Part shown: positions 45,518 to 57,689 of the stretch, one piece after another
Layout: each line of letters opens with the position of its first letter
How positions within the stretch are numbered: position 1 is the first letter of the stretch
Source: Erigeron canadensis
Lineage: Eukaryota > Streptophyta > Magnoliopsida > Asterales > Asteraceae
Reading direction: 5' to 3'
DNA length: 64,000 bases
Assembly: GCF_010389155.1 (NCBI RefSeq)
Contig: NC_057766.1
Span: 28,901,516-28,965,515, forward strand
Position numbers and translations under genes: made by a program
Notes under the pieces: generated by a model
What the model was told of the DNA's origin: nothing
What the model saw: the letters and a program-made list of their open reading frames with translations, nothing else
The model's database searches: none

Positions 45518-47828
45518 ATGTGATTATGTGAATAATGTCTTTTTTGTCTTTATCTGTATTTTATACATATATATTGAATTTAACAAATATAAAATAAAAA
45601 GTAAGTCTTGGTATTATGGTTGGTCCAAAGCCTTTAGGGGTGGGGTCATGGGTTCGAAATTCTACCCCTTAGTTTATTTTTACCCCTTATTCTTATATAA
45701 TTTGTGATTTTTAAAATTTTTTTAAAATTTGTTTTTTTCATACCATTTTTTACACTTAACATTTTGTTCTTTTATATATTTTATTCAAATGCTATATATT
45801 TTTGTTTTTATCCTATATTTCTTTCTCTATTTTTTTTGATATGTTATTGCAATATATACTCCTTTGTATTTTTTGAACATTTGTATTTTTGACCTTTTTC
45901 TACAATTAACGTTTTGCTATTTTATAACTTTTTAAAATGCTATATATTTTGTTCAAATGTTGAATATTTTGTTTTTTATACTATATATTTTGTTCTCTTA
46001 TTTTGATTTTTTAGTTGTATTATATATTTTTTTGTATCTTTTTAAACATTTGGTTTTTATACCATTTTTACATTTAACATTTGGTTTTTTTTGTACCTTT
46101 TTATTTGGTTTTCGTATTCCTTATTGTTTATTTTTCTCTTTCTGTTTTTTGGCTTCAGTGTTTTGTATTCTTTTTTTGAACATTTGGTTTTCAATACTTT
46201 TTGCCGCCTATATATTTGTAGTTTTTTTAACTCCATCCGTAAATGCAAACGCTTTATATAACCTTGAAATTCATAGTTTGTATAAGTATTTATTCACAAG
46301 TTCATCCTTATTATCTTTATTGTTATTGTTTTGTCTCAAGTTTGTCTATGTAGCTGAAATTTTTTTTGTTTGTTAAAATGTGCAAGATAACAGCTATATA
46401 AAAATAAATCGACAATCATAACGAAACTTATTGTCAAGTAAATTTTTAGGTGAATGAAAACTCAAAAAATGACAAAATACATTGACAATTGGTCTAATTT
46501 ACTCTAGAATATATGAACCTACTAGGTACTAGCTACTTGGGTTAGCATTATTTTTTAATGTATGTACACAAAAATATAGAAGGAAAGGCGAAATTTGAAT
46601 TTGGTTAATTAACCTTGGGGTTTGGAAGGACAATGACGATAAATCACATCACATGCATATACTTCCACGTGCGGGTCATGTGTTCCCACGAGTGCCAAAT
46701 AAATGCTGTTTTTGCTTGCCAAGAAACAGCTGTCATTTTGGCTATGTATTTCATATAATTAATCATCATCCCAAAACAGCCTCAATGTTTGTGATTACAA
46801 TTATCAATTGATGATAGTCATCATCATATATTATATGTGTCTTGTATATAATGTACACGGTTGATGTTACATGTGTTTTAAGGGGAAATATATATGTTTT
46901 TTTTTTCAAATGGCATATATAGTTGGGGTGTTATTTTATTTGAGATCGAGCGTAACTATTAGAAAAAAAACTTACAACTAATTTATAATGGATATATCAT
47001 ATTACATTAGTGTTGCCTTTAGGCTTGTAGCAAGCTTTTTATTGAAGAATAAAATCAGGATATATACATGCCACAAACTCGTGCATTCTCAAATCATAAA
47101 CTTTCACATGTCTCTTATCTAGTTGAACATTTTTGTCTGGATCTTAAAAGAACTTTTCGTTAACAATGATATTTGGACTCAGCAACTAAAGGATGTATGG
47201 ATTTGAGGATGTGTGGGTTTGACACTTGCCACGAGATCTAATGTCATTTAGTGATGCCTCTATAGTTTTTTCAAAACAAAATACTAATGCTTTTCTATAA
47301 TTTATCGCGTTGAGATACTAAGTAAACAAAATTTGTAAGATGTTCCGCCATTCTTTTATAAACATGTTCTAAAGTTGAGTTTAATTTAACTTGATTTAAT
47401 GTAATGAAGCAAATAAGTAACATTCTTCTTTTCAAACGGCAAAAACTATCCTACTCTTAAACGGCTAAACTACACAAATGCCAGAAACAAAATCCATGAT
47501 TTCCGAAGAAAACCCCAACGGTGCCAAGTTATATCATAACTCATTAGTGGGGTCACAATTAACACGTACTAGAAATGTAACGCATAATGCCTAAAGTTGT
47601 ATATGTTTAACGTAAAAATAAAACTGACAGTCAATTTGATTTAAAAAAAGTCTTTAACCTTCAAATTTGACTATTGAAAATAGTATATGCTATTATTATT
47701 ATTTTTTTTTTGTCAAATTGATTAGCATTGAATTTACTGTGCATAAATAATCTTTAATGACATAAAACAAGACAACAAGAGGTCTGTTTATTTATTGAAA
47801 TCTATAAGACTTTTATTATTTGGGTGTT
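45518..47828. other. T-rich intergenic stretch
   Basis: 45603-45680 is SINE-like (TGGTTGGTCCAAAG, then GGGTTCGAAATTC). 45700-46240 is degenerate T-rich DNA with repeated GAACATTTG.TTTT and ACTATATATTTTGTTC blocks, whose open frames are low-complexity artefacts. The rest is unremarkable and holds no gene that I can support. Confidence 0.5.
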
Positions 47829-48176
47829 GGGGCATCTTCAATCATGGGTTAATGAAAGACTTTTTTATTTTAAAAAAGTCATTGAAAAACTTTTTACCAT
47901 TGCAACCAAAAGCTTTTTTCTCAAAAGACTTATTTTTCAAGCTATTCAAAAATCACTTTTTATATAAAATATTCATTTTAAACACATATCAAATGTACTT
48001 TTCATCTCTCCTTCCAATTTATTCCATTATAATAGATTATTTTATGAGTACTTCTAAAAAAAATTATTATAAATATAAATATATTGAAAAAACTTTTAAG
48101 AGAGAGACTAAAATAAAATAATGTGCCAACTAAAAAAAAGCTATTATAGTTTATTTTTACCATTGGAGTTGCTCTT
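47829..48176. mobile_element. MITE with GGGCATCTTCAAT ends
   Basis: GGCATCTTCAATCATGG on the left faces CCATTGGAGTTGCTCTTA on the right, the common plant gagcAACTCCAATGG-type end. About 348 bp; the frame 47795-48121 is translation of the element. Confidence 0.6.
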
Positions 48177-48812
48177 AGTACAAGACGCAAAATGAGTTAT
48201 TTATCTTTTGTTTTATACTTCTTAGGGCATGTTTGGTACGGTGAATTAAAGCCAGAGAAAAGGAAATGAAACCATTTCTATTATTTGGTTGGTCAGAGAG
48301 TTACTCTGCACGGGAAATACAAGTCCCGGGAAAACCGTCTCTATGTAATTTCATTTCCATCCAATTTAGAAAGAAATGATATTTGTTCACAAGATTTCTC
48401 CGTGTATATCTTATGGAAATATTTAGATTGGTTTAAAAGAAGGTATAAAATGCACATCTCACGTGCTTTCCACATTCCACGGAAATTTGAAGAGCCCTAA
48501 CCCTCTTTTTTCCTCTTTTCTCATGCGATCTATTTTCCTATTATATTCCCACCCACATCGATTGGCTACACATATTGACCTATAATCCTCACTTTCATCA
48601 TTTCATCTTCTCCATAATCGATTGCTGGTATGCCTTTATTTGATTGTTGATTGTTGATTTTAATTTTAGGTTTTTTACTTCTGATTTATTTTATTTTATT
48701 TTATTTGTAAATTTTTGAACAACATCTGCTTTTATGTTATTGTTTATGCTTCTGTGTTGTCTTTTAATTAGGCAACTTGAGTAGTCTTAATTTGAAGCAT
48801 TCCAAGATAATC

Positions 48813-48922
48813 TTTAGGGCTGTGTTTAAGGTGGATAAATTGTTTGTATATTTACCATGAAAATCAGGGACGGATTTTTAATATGAAAGATACAAGTTTT
48901 TTTATGCATGCTAGCATTTCCC
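48813..48922. mobile_element. MITE, family B copy 3 (nested)
   Basis: AGGGCTGTGTTTAAGGTGGA, TTTACCATGAAAATCAGGG and GCTAGCATTTCCC match 20089-20227 in order; the right arm is shortened. Confidence 0.6.
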
Positions 48923-49733
48923 TAATCTTTATAGTAGAAATCGTATCATTCCCTCGGTTATTTGAAGCATTCCAAGATTACAACTTCTTTCTTCTATAAA
49001 TTGCTTTTTGTACACCTGCTAATTTGTGAAAGATAGTAAACAATTTTTTTCATTTAAAGCTTCATGACTAAAATGGAGTATATGAATATGAATTTGTATG
49101 GCTACTGTGTTTGGGCATGGAACAAGTTTTGATTTGGACATGGGTATCATTAATTTTAAAGTTAAATCGACCATGGAGTGAACGTAATTCAAATAAAGAG
49201 TTTACGATTAGGAAAGAGTTCATAGCTACACGTTACCGCACAAACCTTTCTATATGTATTATAAAGGATCGAAATCAAAAGACGAAAGAGTTCATGGCTA
49301 CAAGTTACCGTTTTTTATCGGGCTCTATTGATAGAGTTACTGGAATTATCTATTTTGTGTGAATGGTGAGATATTTGACATGCTATATTTCATATCACGT
49401 AGGTGACAAGATGATGGCCTATATAAAAAAAAACGAAGAATGGTACCATAGTATCAAGCATGGTGGAAGGCTTATTTTGATCAATCGAATTCAACACATA
49501 GTGTTACTCCTGTCTATTGATCTTTGATGTCGTTTCACTACGTCTATGGTTACTGCCGCAGTGCCGCTGCTACATACAATACGGTTCTGTTCAAGATCTA
49601 TGTTTCTGCTTGAATGAAGTCCAAGATCAGTGCATCCAGTCAAATATTGGGAAGGTCATGAGATAATGTCATATTGCAATTTAACTTCCATCTTGCAAGA
49701 CTTTTGGTCGATGCACAAGTGGTTTTATAATAA

Positions 49734-50663
49734 CTAGATTATTACCCGCATAATACGCGAGAAATATATATAATTAATGTCATGTTAGTTTTTTATAATA
49801 TCATAAGTTGACAAATATTTAATAAGGTAAGAATTAAACCATTAAAAAAATGAAGTTACATTAGTGGTTGTTTAGATTCCAGATAACAGTGACCAGACAG
49901 TTGATAAATGGATACATTATTTATTAGAGGTCTCGTTAAGTAAGGTTTTCGTTTCTTTGGATGTCTTTCATTCATCCGGATATGTCTGCATTGTCATTGT
50001 ACTTGTGGTTTAACGTTTTACTCGAATAATTTAGTTTTACACTAATTAAAAACAATTTAATTATCAATTTATATATTACATGTTATGTTAATCTAACTTA
50101 ATATTATGCATAATATCATTGCAATTTTCATACAATTACTTTTCTGATATATAATTGTGATAACTTACTACTCCATATTTGTTTTTAGTTTTTTATTAAG
50201 GACGGTTTGACATCCGGTCCGGTTTTTCAAATATTTATTTAATAAAAACGTTATATGATAAAAATCCTATATAAAAAAATCCTTATAACAAATTTTATTC
50301 GTTATATGATAAAATAACTATACAAAAATATAATTTGATAAAAACGCGTCACATTAAAAAAGGAAAATTTTATTGTAAAAAGGATAAAAACTAATTTTAA
50401 AGATAAAAAATGATAAAAAAAAATATAAAAATATAAGTTTCCATAATTATATCATTAAAAACATTAATTAATAATGTTTACAAACTTAAATAAGGAAATA
50501 ATAATAAATTAAATTTATTAAAATAAATTTTAATCTAAAAAAATTTAATAAGGTATATAACATCATCATTTGATCTAATGACTCTAATTAAAAGTTGAAT
50601 TTCATCTAATGGTCCATACTTCTCCAATTACAAATTAAGGTTTCTTTTTTATATATATTTAGA
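49734..50663 (-). mobile_element. Non-autonomous Helitron (minus strand, 930 bp)
   Basis: The minus-strand 3' end shows hairpin sequence CTCGCGTATTATGCGGGTAA and then CTAG followed by T. The 5' end TCTAAATATATATAAAAAAG matches usual Helitron starts. It is nested in the 48225-50995 element. Confidence 0.65.
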
Positions 50664-50998
50664 AATTGTTCTTTCAATTTGTTCTTTTGGTTATTGTAAT
50701 GGTTTAATATTTGTCGGTTTCATAATCGTTCTATTTGTCTATCATTGTGGCTTATAAATGAAAGGATAAAAAGACACAATTCTTTTGAAGTTTGGATTTT
50801 ATAAACTTAAGAGATTGAAATTGTTGTAATAAATTTTGATTTTCATTTCTTTGATTTTCTTACCAAACACAAAAAATTATTTCTCATATCAATTTTTCTG
50901 TTATTATCAAACAAATGAATTCATTAGAATTCTCAGTCTATTTCATTTCTCTGAGTCTTTTCATTTCTTTGAAATTATTTCTACCAAACGTGCCCTTA

Positions 50999-52547
50999 GA
51001 GTCTTATAACAAATTTTGGGCGGTGTTAATCCTCTAGTTGAAAGCTTATTACTTAATTATTTCCAGTGAGCATTGATTGAATCATGTTTTGACCCCGGTG
51101 AAGGAAGCGTGGCTAAGAGAAAACAATGCAAATTGATATAAGTTGATGTAATTATGAATCCAAATAGCCTAAGTCAAGTATATATGAAAATGGATTAAGA
51201 GATTAATAAAGGGGGTAGATTTAGATAACTAGAAGCTAATGTAATTATGAATCCACATAGCGTAAGTCAAGCGATACCCCTGATCATATTATGTTGTATG
51301 CATTTGACATGAGGTATATTTTCGGCCACCTCGTCTTGACTCCTTGAGCAGTTGAGCATCCGAATCGTTAGGACTAATTCTGCCCTTGAGAGGTCCGAAA
51401 CGAGAGGTAATTAAGGTTAGTGTTTTCTGTGACAGTCTCGATGGTCAGTCAATTATATGAGCAAGAATTATATCAAAAAAGTAATGTATCAAATGCCGAG
51501 TGTTAAGTATTCACATTATTAAGGAACAAAACTGATCAGTCAATATCCAAAATGGTCAAAGGACTAAGTTAACCGATAACAACAGCTAATTAGCGAACCA
51601 AGTTGAATTTTAAGATGTGCACTTGATATTTATATTATGTAATCCATTTATATATGGACAAAATTTAATTGTGTATACTCTTCTAGAAAATTTGGTGTCC
51701 TATATATGTTTTTATTTTTTTATTTATGAATTTCGAATTTTGTTTGCAATCTAATATCGATCACCACCAAAATGAAGAACGCGTCACTTTGTCTTCACCC
51801 AGGACAAGTTCGTTGTCAAATTATTTGTTTTTGTAAAAGTATATATCACACGCATAAATGTGATTGAATATTTGTATGTTTCACAACGAGATTTTTAGAA
51901 TTTATGATTTAGAGTTCGAGATCATAGCTTTATAAAAGCTTTCTTTGATGATGATTGATGAAAGTGTGACACAGCCAATGAATTAAATTGAGTCCAAGTG
52001 TTTTGGGTTTGGTGTGGACCGTGTGGACCGATGGCTTCTTTTTGACCTTTTAACTTCTTATAACAACTTGACAACGCTAGTGAATCAAGCGACAGGTTAT
52101 GGAGCCAAACCTAAATATTTAGCTTGGCCATAAAATCCCCACAAGTGAAGGTAGGCAGCAATGTAGATATAATATTTTCCCCACAAGTGAAAGTAGGCAG
52201 CAATGTAGATATAAAATTTTCTATGTGAAATATAATTCCCCACAAGGTAAAGTATACAAAGCAACTGTTGCAAACATGCAATTATATACGTATCAAAACA
52301 AACTTTCTTTTAACACTCATACATACTTCTTGGTTGGTTAGTTCCAGCAGCATATGAATCAAATAATAGAGTTTAAATCAGTTGTCCTTTCGACTTACTT
52401 TTTTTTTTTTGTATCTTTATGGAATTTTGTCACTTGTATCTGTTTCTTAAGTAAATCAAGATAGTAAAATCATATGTGTAATCCATGTTGTCGGCCAGGG
52501 GTAAAGCTAATATGATCCAGAAGGTGTTCGACTTCTTCCAATCAACT
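50999..52547. other. Intergenic stretch
   Basis: No gene. The block GTAATTATGAATCCA.ATAGC.TAAGTCAAG occurs twice about 98 bases apart (51144 and 51240). A 42-bp tandem repeat lies at 52137-52260. Confidence 0.5.
52137..52260 (+). repeat. 42-bp tandem repeat, two copies plus a partial third
   Basis: The unit CCCCACAAGTGAAGGTAGGC... is repeated with two or three differences; a third shortened copy begins near 52238. Confidence 0.85.
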
Positions 52548-52990
52548 CTATCTATTTCTCTGTTACATTATAAAGTATCTGTTTTCGTCAAAATTTTTCA
52601 ATTTTCAACTTTCCAACCACCCATTTTCATCCCTTTACTCAAATCTCAACCACTCTTTTTTCCCTTTCCTCCATAAATCATTTTTTTTCCCATCTAATTT
52701 ATTTAAAATCTTTTATCTCAAAAACCGTATATCGTTAAATTATAAAAATTATATGAGTGTTTTTTAAAATTTCATGCTCTTTCATTATCAATATCATTCA
52801 ATATATTTTTGACGGATTTTTAAATTCGAGGGCGGAGCACGTACAGCTAAGGCATTTGACATACACCTCCTCTGATCACACTTTATGACGTATCACCCTC
52901 ATAATCTCACCACTACGACGCGCGAGTACTTGCTCTCGTTTTGAATATATGAGTTCTCTACCTCTCATCAACTACTATTTTATCATTCAA
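52548..52990. repeat. Repeat family E copy 2 (inverted; empty-site paralogue)
   Basis: The reverse complement aligns through the split copy at 40986-43396, running uninterrupted across the point where that copy holds the hAT-like insertion (GGGTGATACGTCATAAAG here). Confidence 0.7.
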
Positions 52991-53146
52991 CTATTCATGA
53001 AAAAAATACACACATTACCCTCGTTAAGATAATTTATTAGTCATTGATTTCTTGTTACATTTAGTCAAATCTTATTTAATTATTAATTTAATTTTATTAT
53101 AACTTATTATTTATTATTAATTAGAACATTATTTTCTTTACTATTA

Positions 53147-53386
53147 CTAGCACGTTATCCTCGCAATGCGACGGTGATTATGGCGGCAACTATGTGGTGG
53201 TGGAGACGACTGTTGGTGGTAGAGACAACGTCGAATGGTGTAGATAATTGATGATGTAAGGGGTTACTGGAATATTTTAAAAGATAAATGACTCATAGTG
53301 TAATTAAACCATTAAAGACATTTTAGACAATTCTCCTCATATAACTTTTAACAAGGGTGCTATTTTCTTTATAATAGAAGTATAGA
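53147..53386 (-). mobile_element. Mini-Helitron, family G copy 2 (240 bp, minus strand)
   Basis: Minus strand: A then TCTATACTTCTATTATAAAG at the start; hairpin-like CGTCGCATTGCGAGGATAACG and CTAG then T at the end. All Helitron hallmarks are present in only 240 bases. Confidence 0.7.
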
Positions 53387-53409
53387 TAGTTTTACATATC
53401 TTTAATTAT

Positions 53410-55471
53410 TGTTGGTGTATGTCACTGATGTGTAAAAATCTAGTTAAATTAAAGTCCTATAAATACTCCGAATCGTTTACCACACACAATCGGACAGTGG
53501 ACCCGTTCGTATGTAATATAGATTAAAGTAAGTAAAGGTTCGTTCCACAGAGACAAATAAGAGTTAGCGAGTTTTAAGTAATTTAGAAAGAGTTTAGTTT
53601 TTAAAGACACCACGTCATCTTGATTTTAAATTGAAAGTTAGTTAGATTGAAAGAGTTAGAAATTCCGTAGAATTTATCGAAAAGAGATTTGTTTTAAATC
53701 AAATAGGATGAGAAGATCATCCACTTCGACTCCATGATACACATTATTTAGGTTGCATATATTTAAAGACCTAATTCAATTATGTTGATTTTATAACCGA
53801 GAACTAACAAAGACTCACCCCGTACCCATCAAGTTCGTTACTTTATTAAATTCCCTTAATTAACTAGTTCCATTACTAAGACCGGTACCCTAAGACGCCT
53901 TTCATAACTTTCTTAGCCAATTAATTGTTTTGGTTATTTAGATAACAATTGTGTCTATTGATTGTACCTAACCATTAACCCGTTAACCCTTATTAACTAT
54001 CAATTACTTCCTACCGTACCCGTCATAGAAACAATTGCTTCTAACCAAGCAATCAAAATAACTTCTACACAACCTAGTTACCACTGAAGTTATGCAAAAA
54101 CTATCCGCAATTGAGAGTTAAATAACAAATAATTAATAAGCTAAGATTACGACATAACGTTAAATCAAATCAACTTGAATTTAAAAGATTTATGCAACCA
54201 TTATTCAATGTATCACTTCATCTCAGTGGATGACGAATTATTTAGCTACTCATAATCAAAAACAAAGCACAAAGAGTAAAAATATAGAAGAACATATTGG
54301 ACCAATGTGTAGAAAACAAGTAAACGCTAAGAAAATCGACAACCGAATCCCTTGAAGCTCACAAATAACTCTTAGACCTTGATGGACGAAAAAGCTGCTA
54401 AGAATAACCCCAAAGAACCCTAAAGTCGACTAGAAGTGATTGTGTGTCAAATGGGAGGGTTATGGTCTTGTTTTTATAGAGTTTGCAAGAGGTCTTCACA
54501 AACCGACCTACAGGTGCGACGCACCTGGCCTTGTTACCAAATTTGAATCTGCCCGTTATGCGACGCACCACAAGGTTGGTGCGTCGCACCTCTCTGCTTT
54601 CCAACTTCTTCCGAGTTTTTGAATAGAAAATGCTTCGCACCTCCTTACATGGTGCGACGCACCTGCCTTGTCTTCAGCCAAAACTTATAGTTTTCATCCC
54701 GTCTTCACTCGTATGCGTCCATGAACCATCCTAATGCATCTTCTAGTCTTCCAAAAGCTGTTTCTAACCATTTTACCTGTTCTAAGCCTGAAATCACTAA
54801 CAACACCATCAAAGCATCGAATATACATATAATTTACACATAATTAAGCTTAAAACGTCTTAGAAACGATATGGGAATATGCATATAAATGGACATATCA
54901 GTCACCCTTCGTGACGGAACACGATCTTCGTGACAGAGCGGACCCTGAGTGACGAAGGTATCCGCTGTAAGCCTTATCTAAATATGGAAGAGATTATCTC
55001 AATCTCTTCCTCCTAAATTAAAGAGATTTGCTCTTATCTCGTCCTAAATACCAGATCTGACATATTATTAAGAATATTCTCTAAAACCCTAAACTTATTC
55101 TCCAAGATTTCTATCCCTATATATATGGATGAACCTAAACCTAAATTCTCATTCTTCTCCTCTTCAGAAAACACACACACATATCTGGACGTCCTCTTCT
55201 CTCTATAAGAGATGCTCCAGCGACCTACAATAATATCATCACATATCAGCAACATGCGGCGGGACGATGACTCTTCGTCCCGAAGCCTCCCACAGCCTAC
55301 AATGATTAAGCAAAAGCATCATTGGATATCAGATATGATAATATCCTTCCATGAGCATTCTAAACACAATCAACTAGATCCATAATCATTGGCACGATCT
55401 CAATTGGCCATATATCAATCATATTCGATTGGCGTAAAGAGATTCACTCTACCTTCAGGGAATCGCCAACA
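53410..55471. mobile_element. Possible older LTR interrupted by solo LTR 3
   Basis: After removing solo LTR 3 the flanks join as TGTTGGTGTATGTCACCCTT, and CCAACA at 55466-55471 could be the matching end (TGTTGG...CCAACA). A TATATATA with short leader-like sequence near 55120 fits an LTR promoter. No matching target duplication was found, so this is tentative. Confidence 0.35.
53426..54900. mobile_element. Solo LTR 3 (1475 bp, TSD GTCAC)
   Basis: TGATGTGTAAAAATC begins and GGACATATCA ends the element; GTCAC flanks both ends (53421-53425, 54901-54905). Inside, AGGTGCGACGCACCT and three relatives form short GC-rich palindromes at 54510-54665. Open frames at 54398-54640 and 54440-54622 belong to the LTR. 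Confidence 0.87.
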
Positions 55472-57032
55472 AACAACCAAAAACACTCATCATCCCCTCT
55501 GTCAAAACCTAATCTCAGTTTGGTGTACAATCAATTATCATTTCAATATCTATTAATCCACACTTAAAAAGTAACCAATCATGCTTTTTTTGAAGACTTT
55601 AGGTAAATGATGTTAACTTGGAAACCAAGAATTGAATCTTATTTTTTCATGGTTTTAGGCATTGACATTTTCGGATGCGTGTGAGTCGTGTTATCGCACC
55701 CTTAGTCTACAGTGGTGCTTTTGAGTTCAAATCTTTAGCATGCTACCCGCTCGTATGTAATTGCTAAAGTTTGAACAACTAAACTATTAACACGTCCTTT
55801 AAAAAAAAAAGAAAATCCACACTTAACGAAACACACACACACACATATACTAGAAAGTTACCCGCGCATTGCAGCAGCGACGGTTTACAACACGCGAGAT
55901 GCTGTAATTGTTAACAATGTGTGACGCCAGGTTAACAAAGTATGCGGTCGAATTTGAACATAAGATATCTGTTATCTTATAGTCAAAAGACATGAAATAA
56001 TTCTTAATAAAAAGACTCGTTCTTGTAACATGTTGGGTAAGAGCTTTTCTTTTATTACAACATTGTCATGGTTAAAGAAAAGAACATCACAGATAAGATG
56101 GTTTCCATGTATACAATACTAAGATGGTTTCTTACAAATAACAATTTCATTGTTTAAAAATAAAGAAATAAAATAATACTATACTTTAATCTCTCTTACA
56201 AATAACAAATATCATTACAACAAAATGTGGCTTCTAATATGTATTAGAATTTAGAATTATGCATCATAGAAGTTGCATACATACCCTCTGCTCTGATCAT
56301 GTGTAAAGAAGATCAAGTGGCCATCATCTTCTTAAGAATCGACTCCTTGAATGTAAATTACATATAACGAACATGGCCCGATATCATGTATATCTTGAAT
56401 GTTTCCACCCATCTGAAGTTTTGTTTTTCCATCATCAGATTTTGTGCGGAAATCAAATATAACAATTCATTCAATTTAAATCTTAAATCTCAAATAATAA
56501 TAAAGCTATATATAAATATAATATCAACCAACAACAGAAACATATATTGCATGCTAATATTAATACTAATAATAATAATCGATGTTATAGGAGACAGAGT
56601 CTTGTAGCTACACCTCCAAGTATTGTAGGGATGAAAGAAGTCCTTATTGTCGTTCAATCACCCAAATCAATATTTAAACACTACCAACTCATCAATTATC
56701 AAATAAAATTATAAAAGGAAGCTTTTGATTCGTAGCATCAATTAATTTAATTTAGTATAAAGAAAAATCGAACAACAATCAAAGTGTGTTGTTAGTATAC
56801 ACCGAACAACCGGTTTCAGACCAAAATATGAGTATTAAACTATATTTCAAATATACAATAATAATTAATACTATCTTATTTACATAGTGAATGAAAGACT
56901 ATTTATATAATCCCAATAGAACAGAAAACCAAAACATTACCGATAATGCTATAATAGCAAATAATACTGTAAAACGAAGAAAGATAGCAACGGAAATAAA
57001 CAAAACTCAAATGAAGATGATTTGACCAGTGT
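55472..57032. other. Intergenic with one Helitron terminus
   Basis: At 55850 a minus-strand Helitron 3' end is visible (CGCTGCTGCAATGCGCGGGT, then TAACTTTCTAG); its 5' end was not found. 55690-55790 has a weak tRNA-like block. The remainder is AT-rich; the frame 56386-56607 has no family features. Confidence 0.45.
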
Positions 57033-57603
57033 TTAAGACTTCCCTTCCGCTACCACTTGATCTGAAAGGTGGTTGTTAGGCACCACCGGAGAAGGTATTG
57101 GTGGAGGAGAGGTAGACAGAAGTGGGCTTCCTTTTGGGTAGCCATGCCATGCCGTAAAACAACTGGCTAACGTTTTCATCGGTTTTCCCATTTGTACGAT
57201 AGTCTATCGGTAACCAAAAAATATTAAACAGCAAACATAAGATATTTTTGAAAATATTTGAAGAATCTTTTCAACCTCCCCTTTTGTCTCCGGTGGGTAA
57301 ACCTGGGTGATTGAAAAGTTAAAAATGCTATAAGGGAAATGAAATCAAAAGCAAGCCCTAATCAATATACCACATGATAAAAGTTGCTTCCATGGCAAAA
57401 AAAAATCACCTTATAGCAACATTCTAATCTGTGTTCTCAAATCAATCACCTAAAAAGTCACCAACAAAGATCAAACTCTCATAAAAAAGTTTTAAATAAA
57501 AATGAATTACCAGACAAGCTGGAGTTCTAGGAGGAGGATTTTTTTGAGACAGAGCCAATTCAACTTCATCACATTGGACTTCTTCTACTTCACACAAAAC
57601 CAT
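57033..57603 (-). CDS. Hypothetical small protein, three predicted exons
   Basis: Not recognised as any family. On the minus strand three pieces splice in frame: 57603-57511 (starts MVLCEVEEVQCDEV), 57302-57276 (VYPPETKGE) and 57203-57033 (TIVQMGKPMKTLASCFTAWH ... VVAEGKS, stop). Borders are GT-AG (donors GTAATT and GTTGAA, acceptors CCCAG and GATAG), giving 96 residues. Support is the protein-like composition, acidic first exon, Ser/Pro-rich tail and a GC content clearly above both flanks. Against: intron 2 is only about 72 bases, exon 2 is tiny, and an alternative frame of exon 3 is also open for 38 codons. It could also be the tail of a longer gene or a decayed copy. Confidence 0.4.
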
Positions 57604-57689
57604 CACCAGCCATTATATTTGAAACCAAACTATATATTTAGATCTGGAATAAAAATGGTTTCTTAATCCCTATAATATATATTGTAACT

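Larger units (their letters stand above)
48225..50995. mobile_element. PIF/Harbinger-like non-autonomous element (2771 bp, TSD TTA)
   Basis: Ends GGGCATGTTTGGTA and TACCAAACGTGCCC are inverted with one mismatch, and TTA flanks both sides (48222-48224, 50996-50998). It contains a family B MITE and a Helitron. No transposase or Myb-like ORF is readable. Confidence 0.65.

Noticed and set aside
45603..45680. Possible tRNA gene (GGGTTCGAAATTC)
   Set aside because: The B box is good but no cloverleaf with paired acceptor stem could be drawn; better read as a SINE remnant.
45957..46376. 139-codon hydrophobic frame looking like a membrane protein
   Set aside because: T-rich degenerate repeat; the apparent membrane spans follow from TTT and ATT codons.
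54398..54640. Overlapping frames on both strands, 80 and 60 codons
   Set aside because: Inside solo LTR 3 and driven by the GC-rich palindromes.
53410..55471. Second full solo LTR around solo LTR 3
   Set aside because: The ends TGTTGG/CCAACA fit but the flanks ATTAT and AACAA do not match; kept only as a tentative older LTR.
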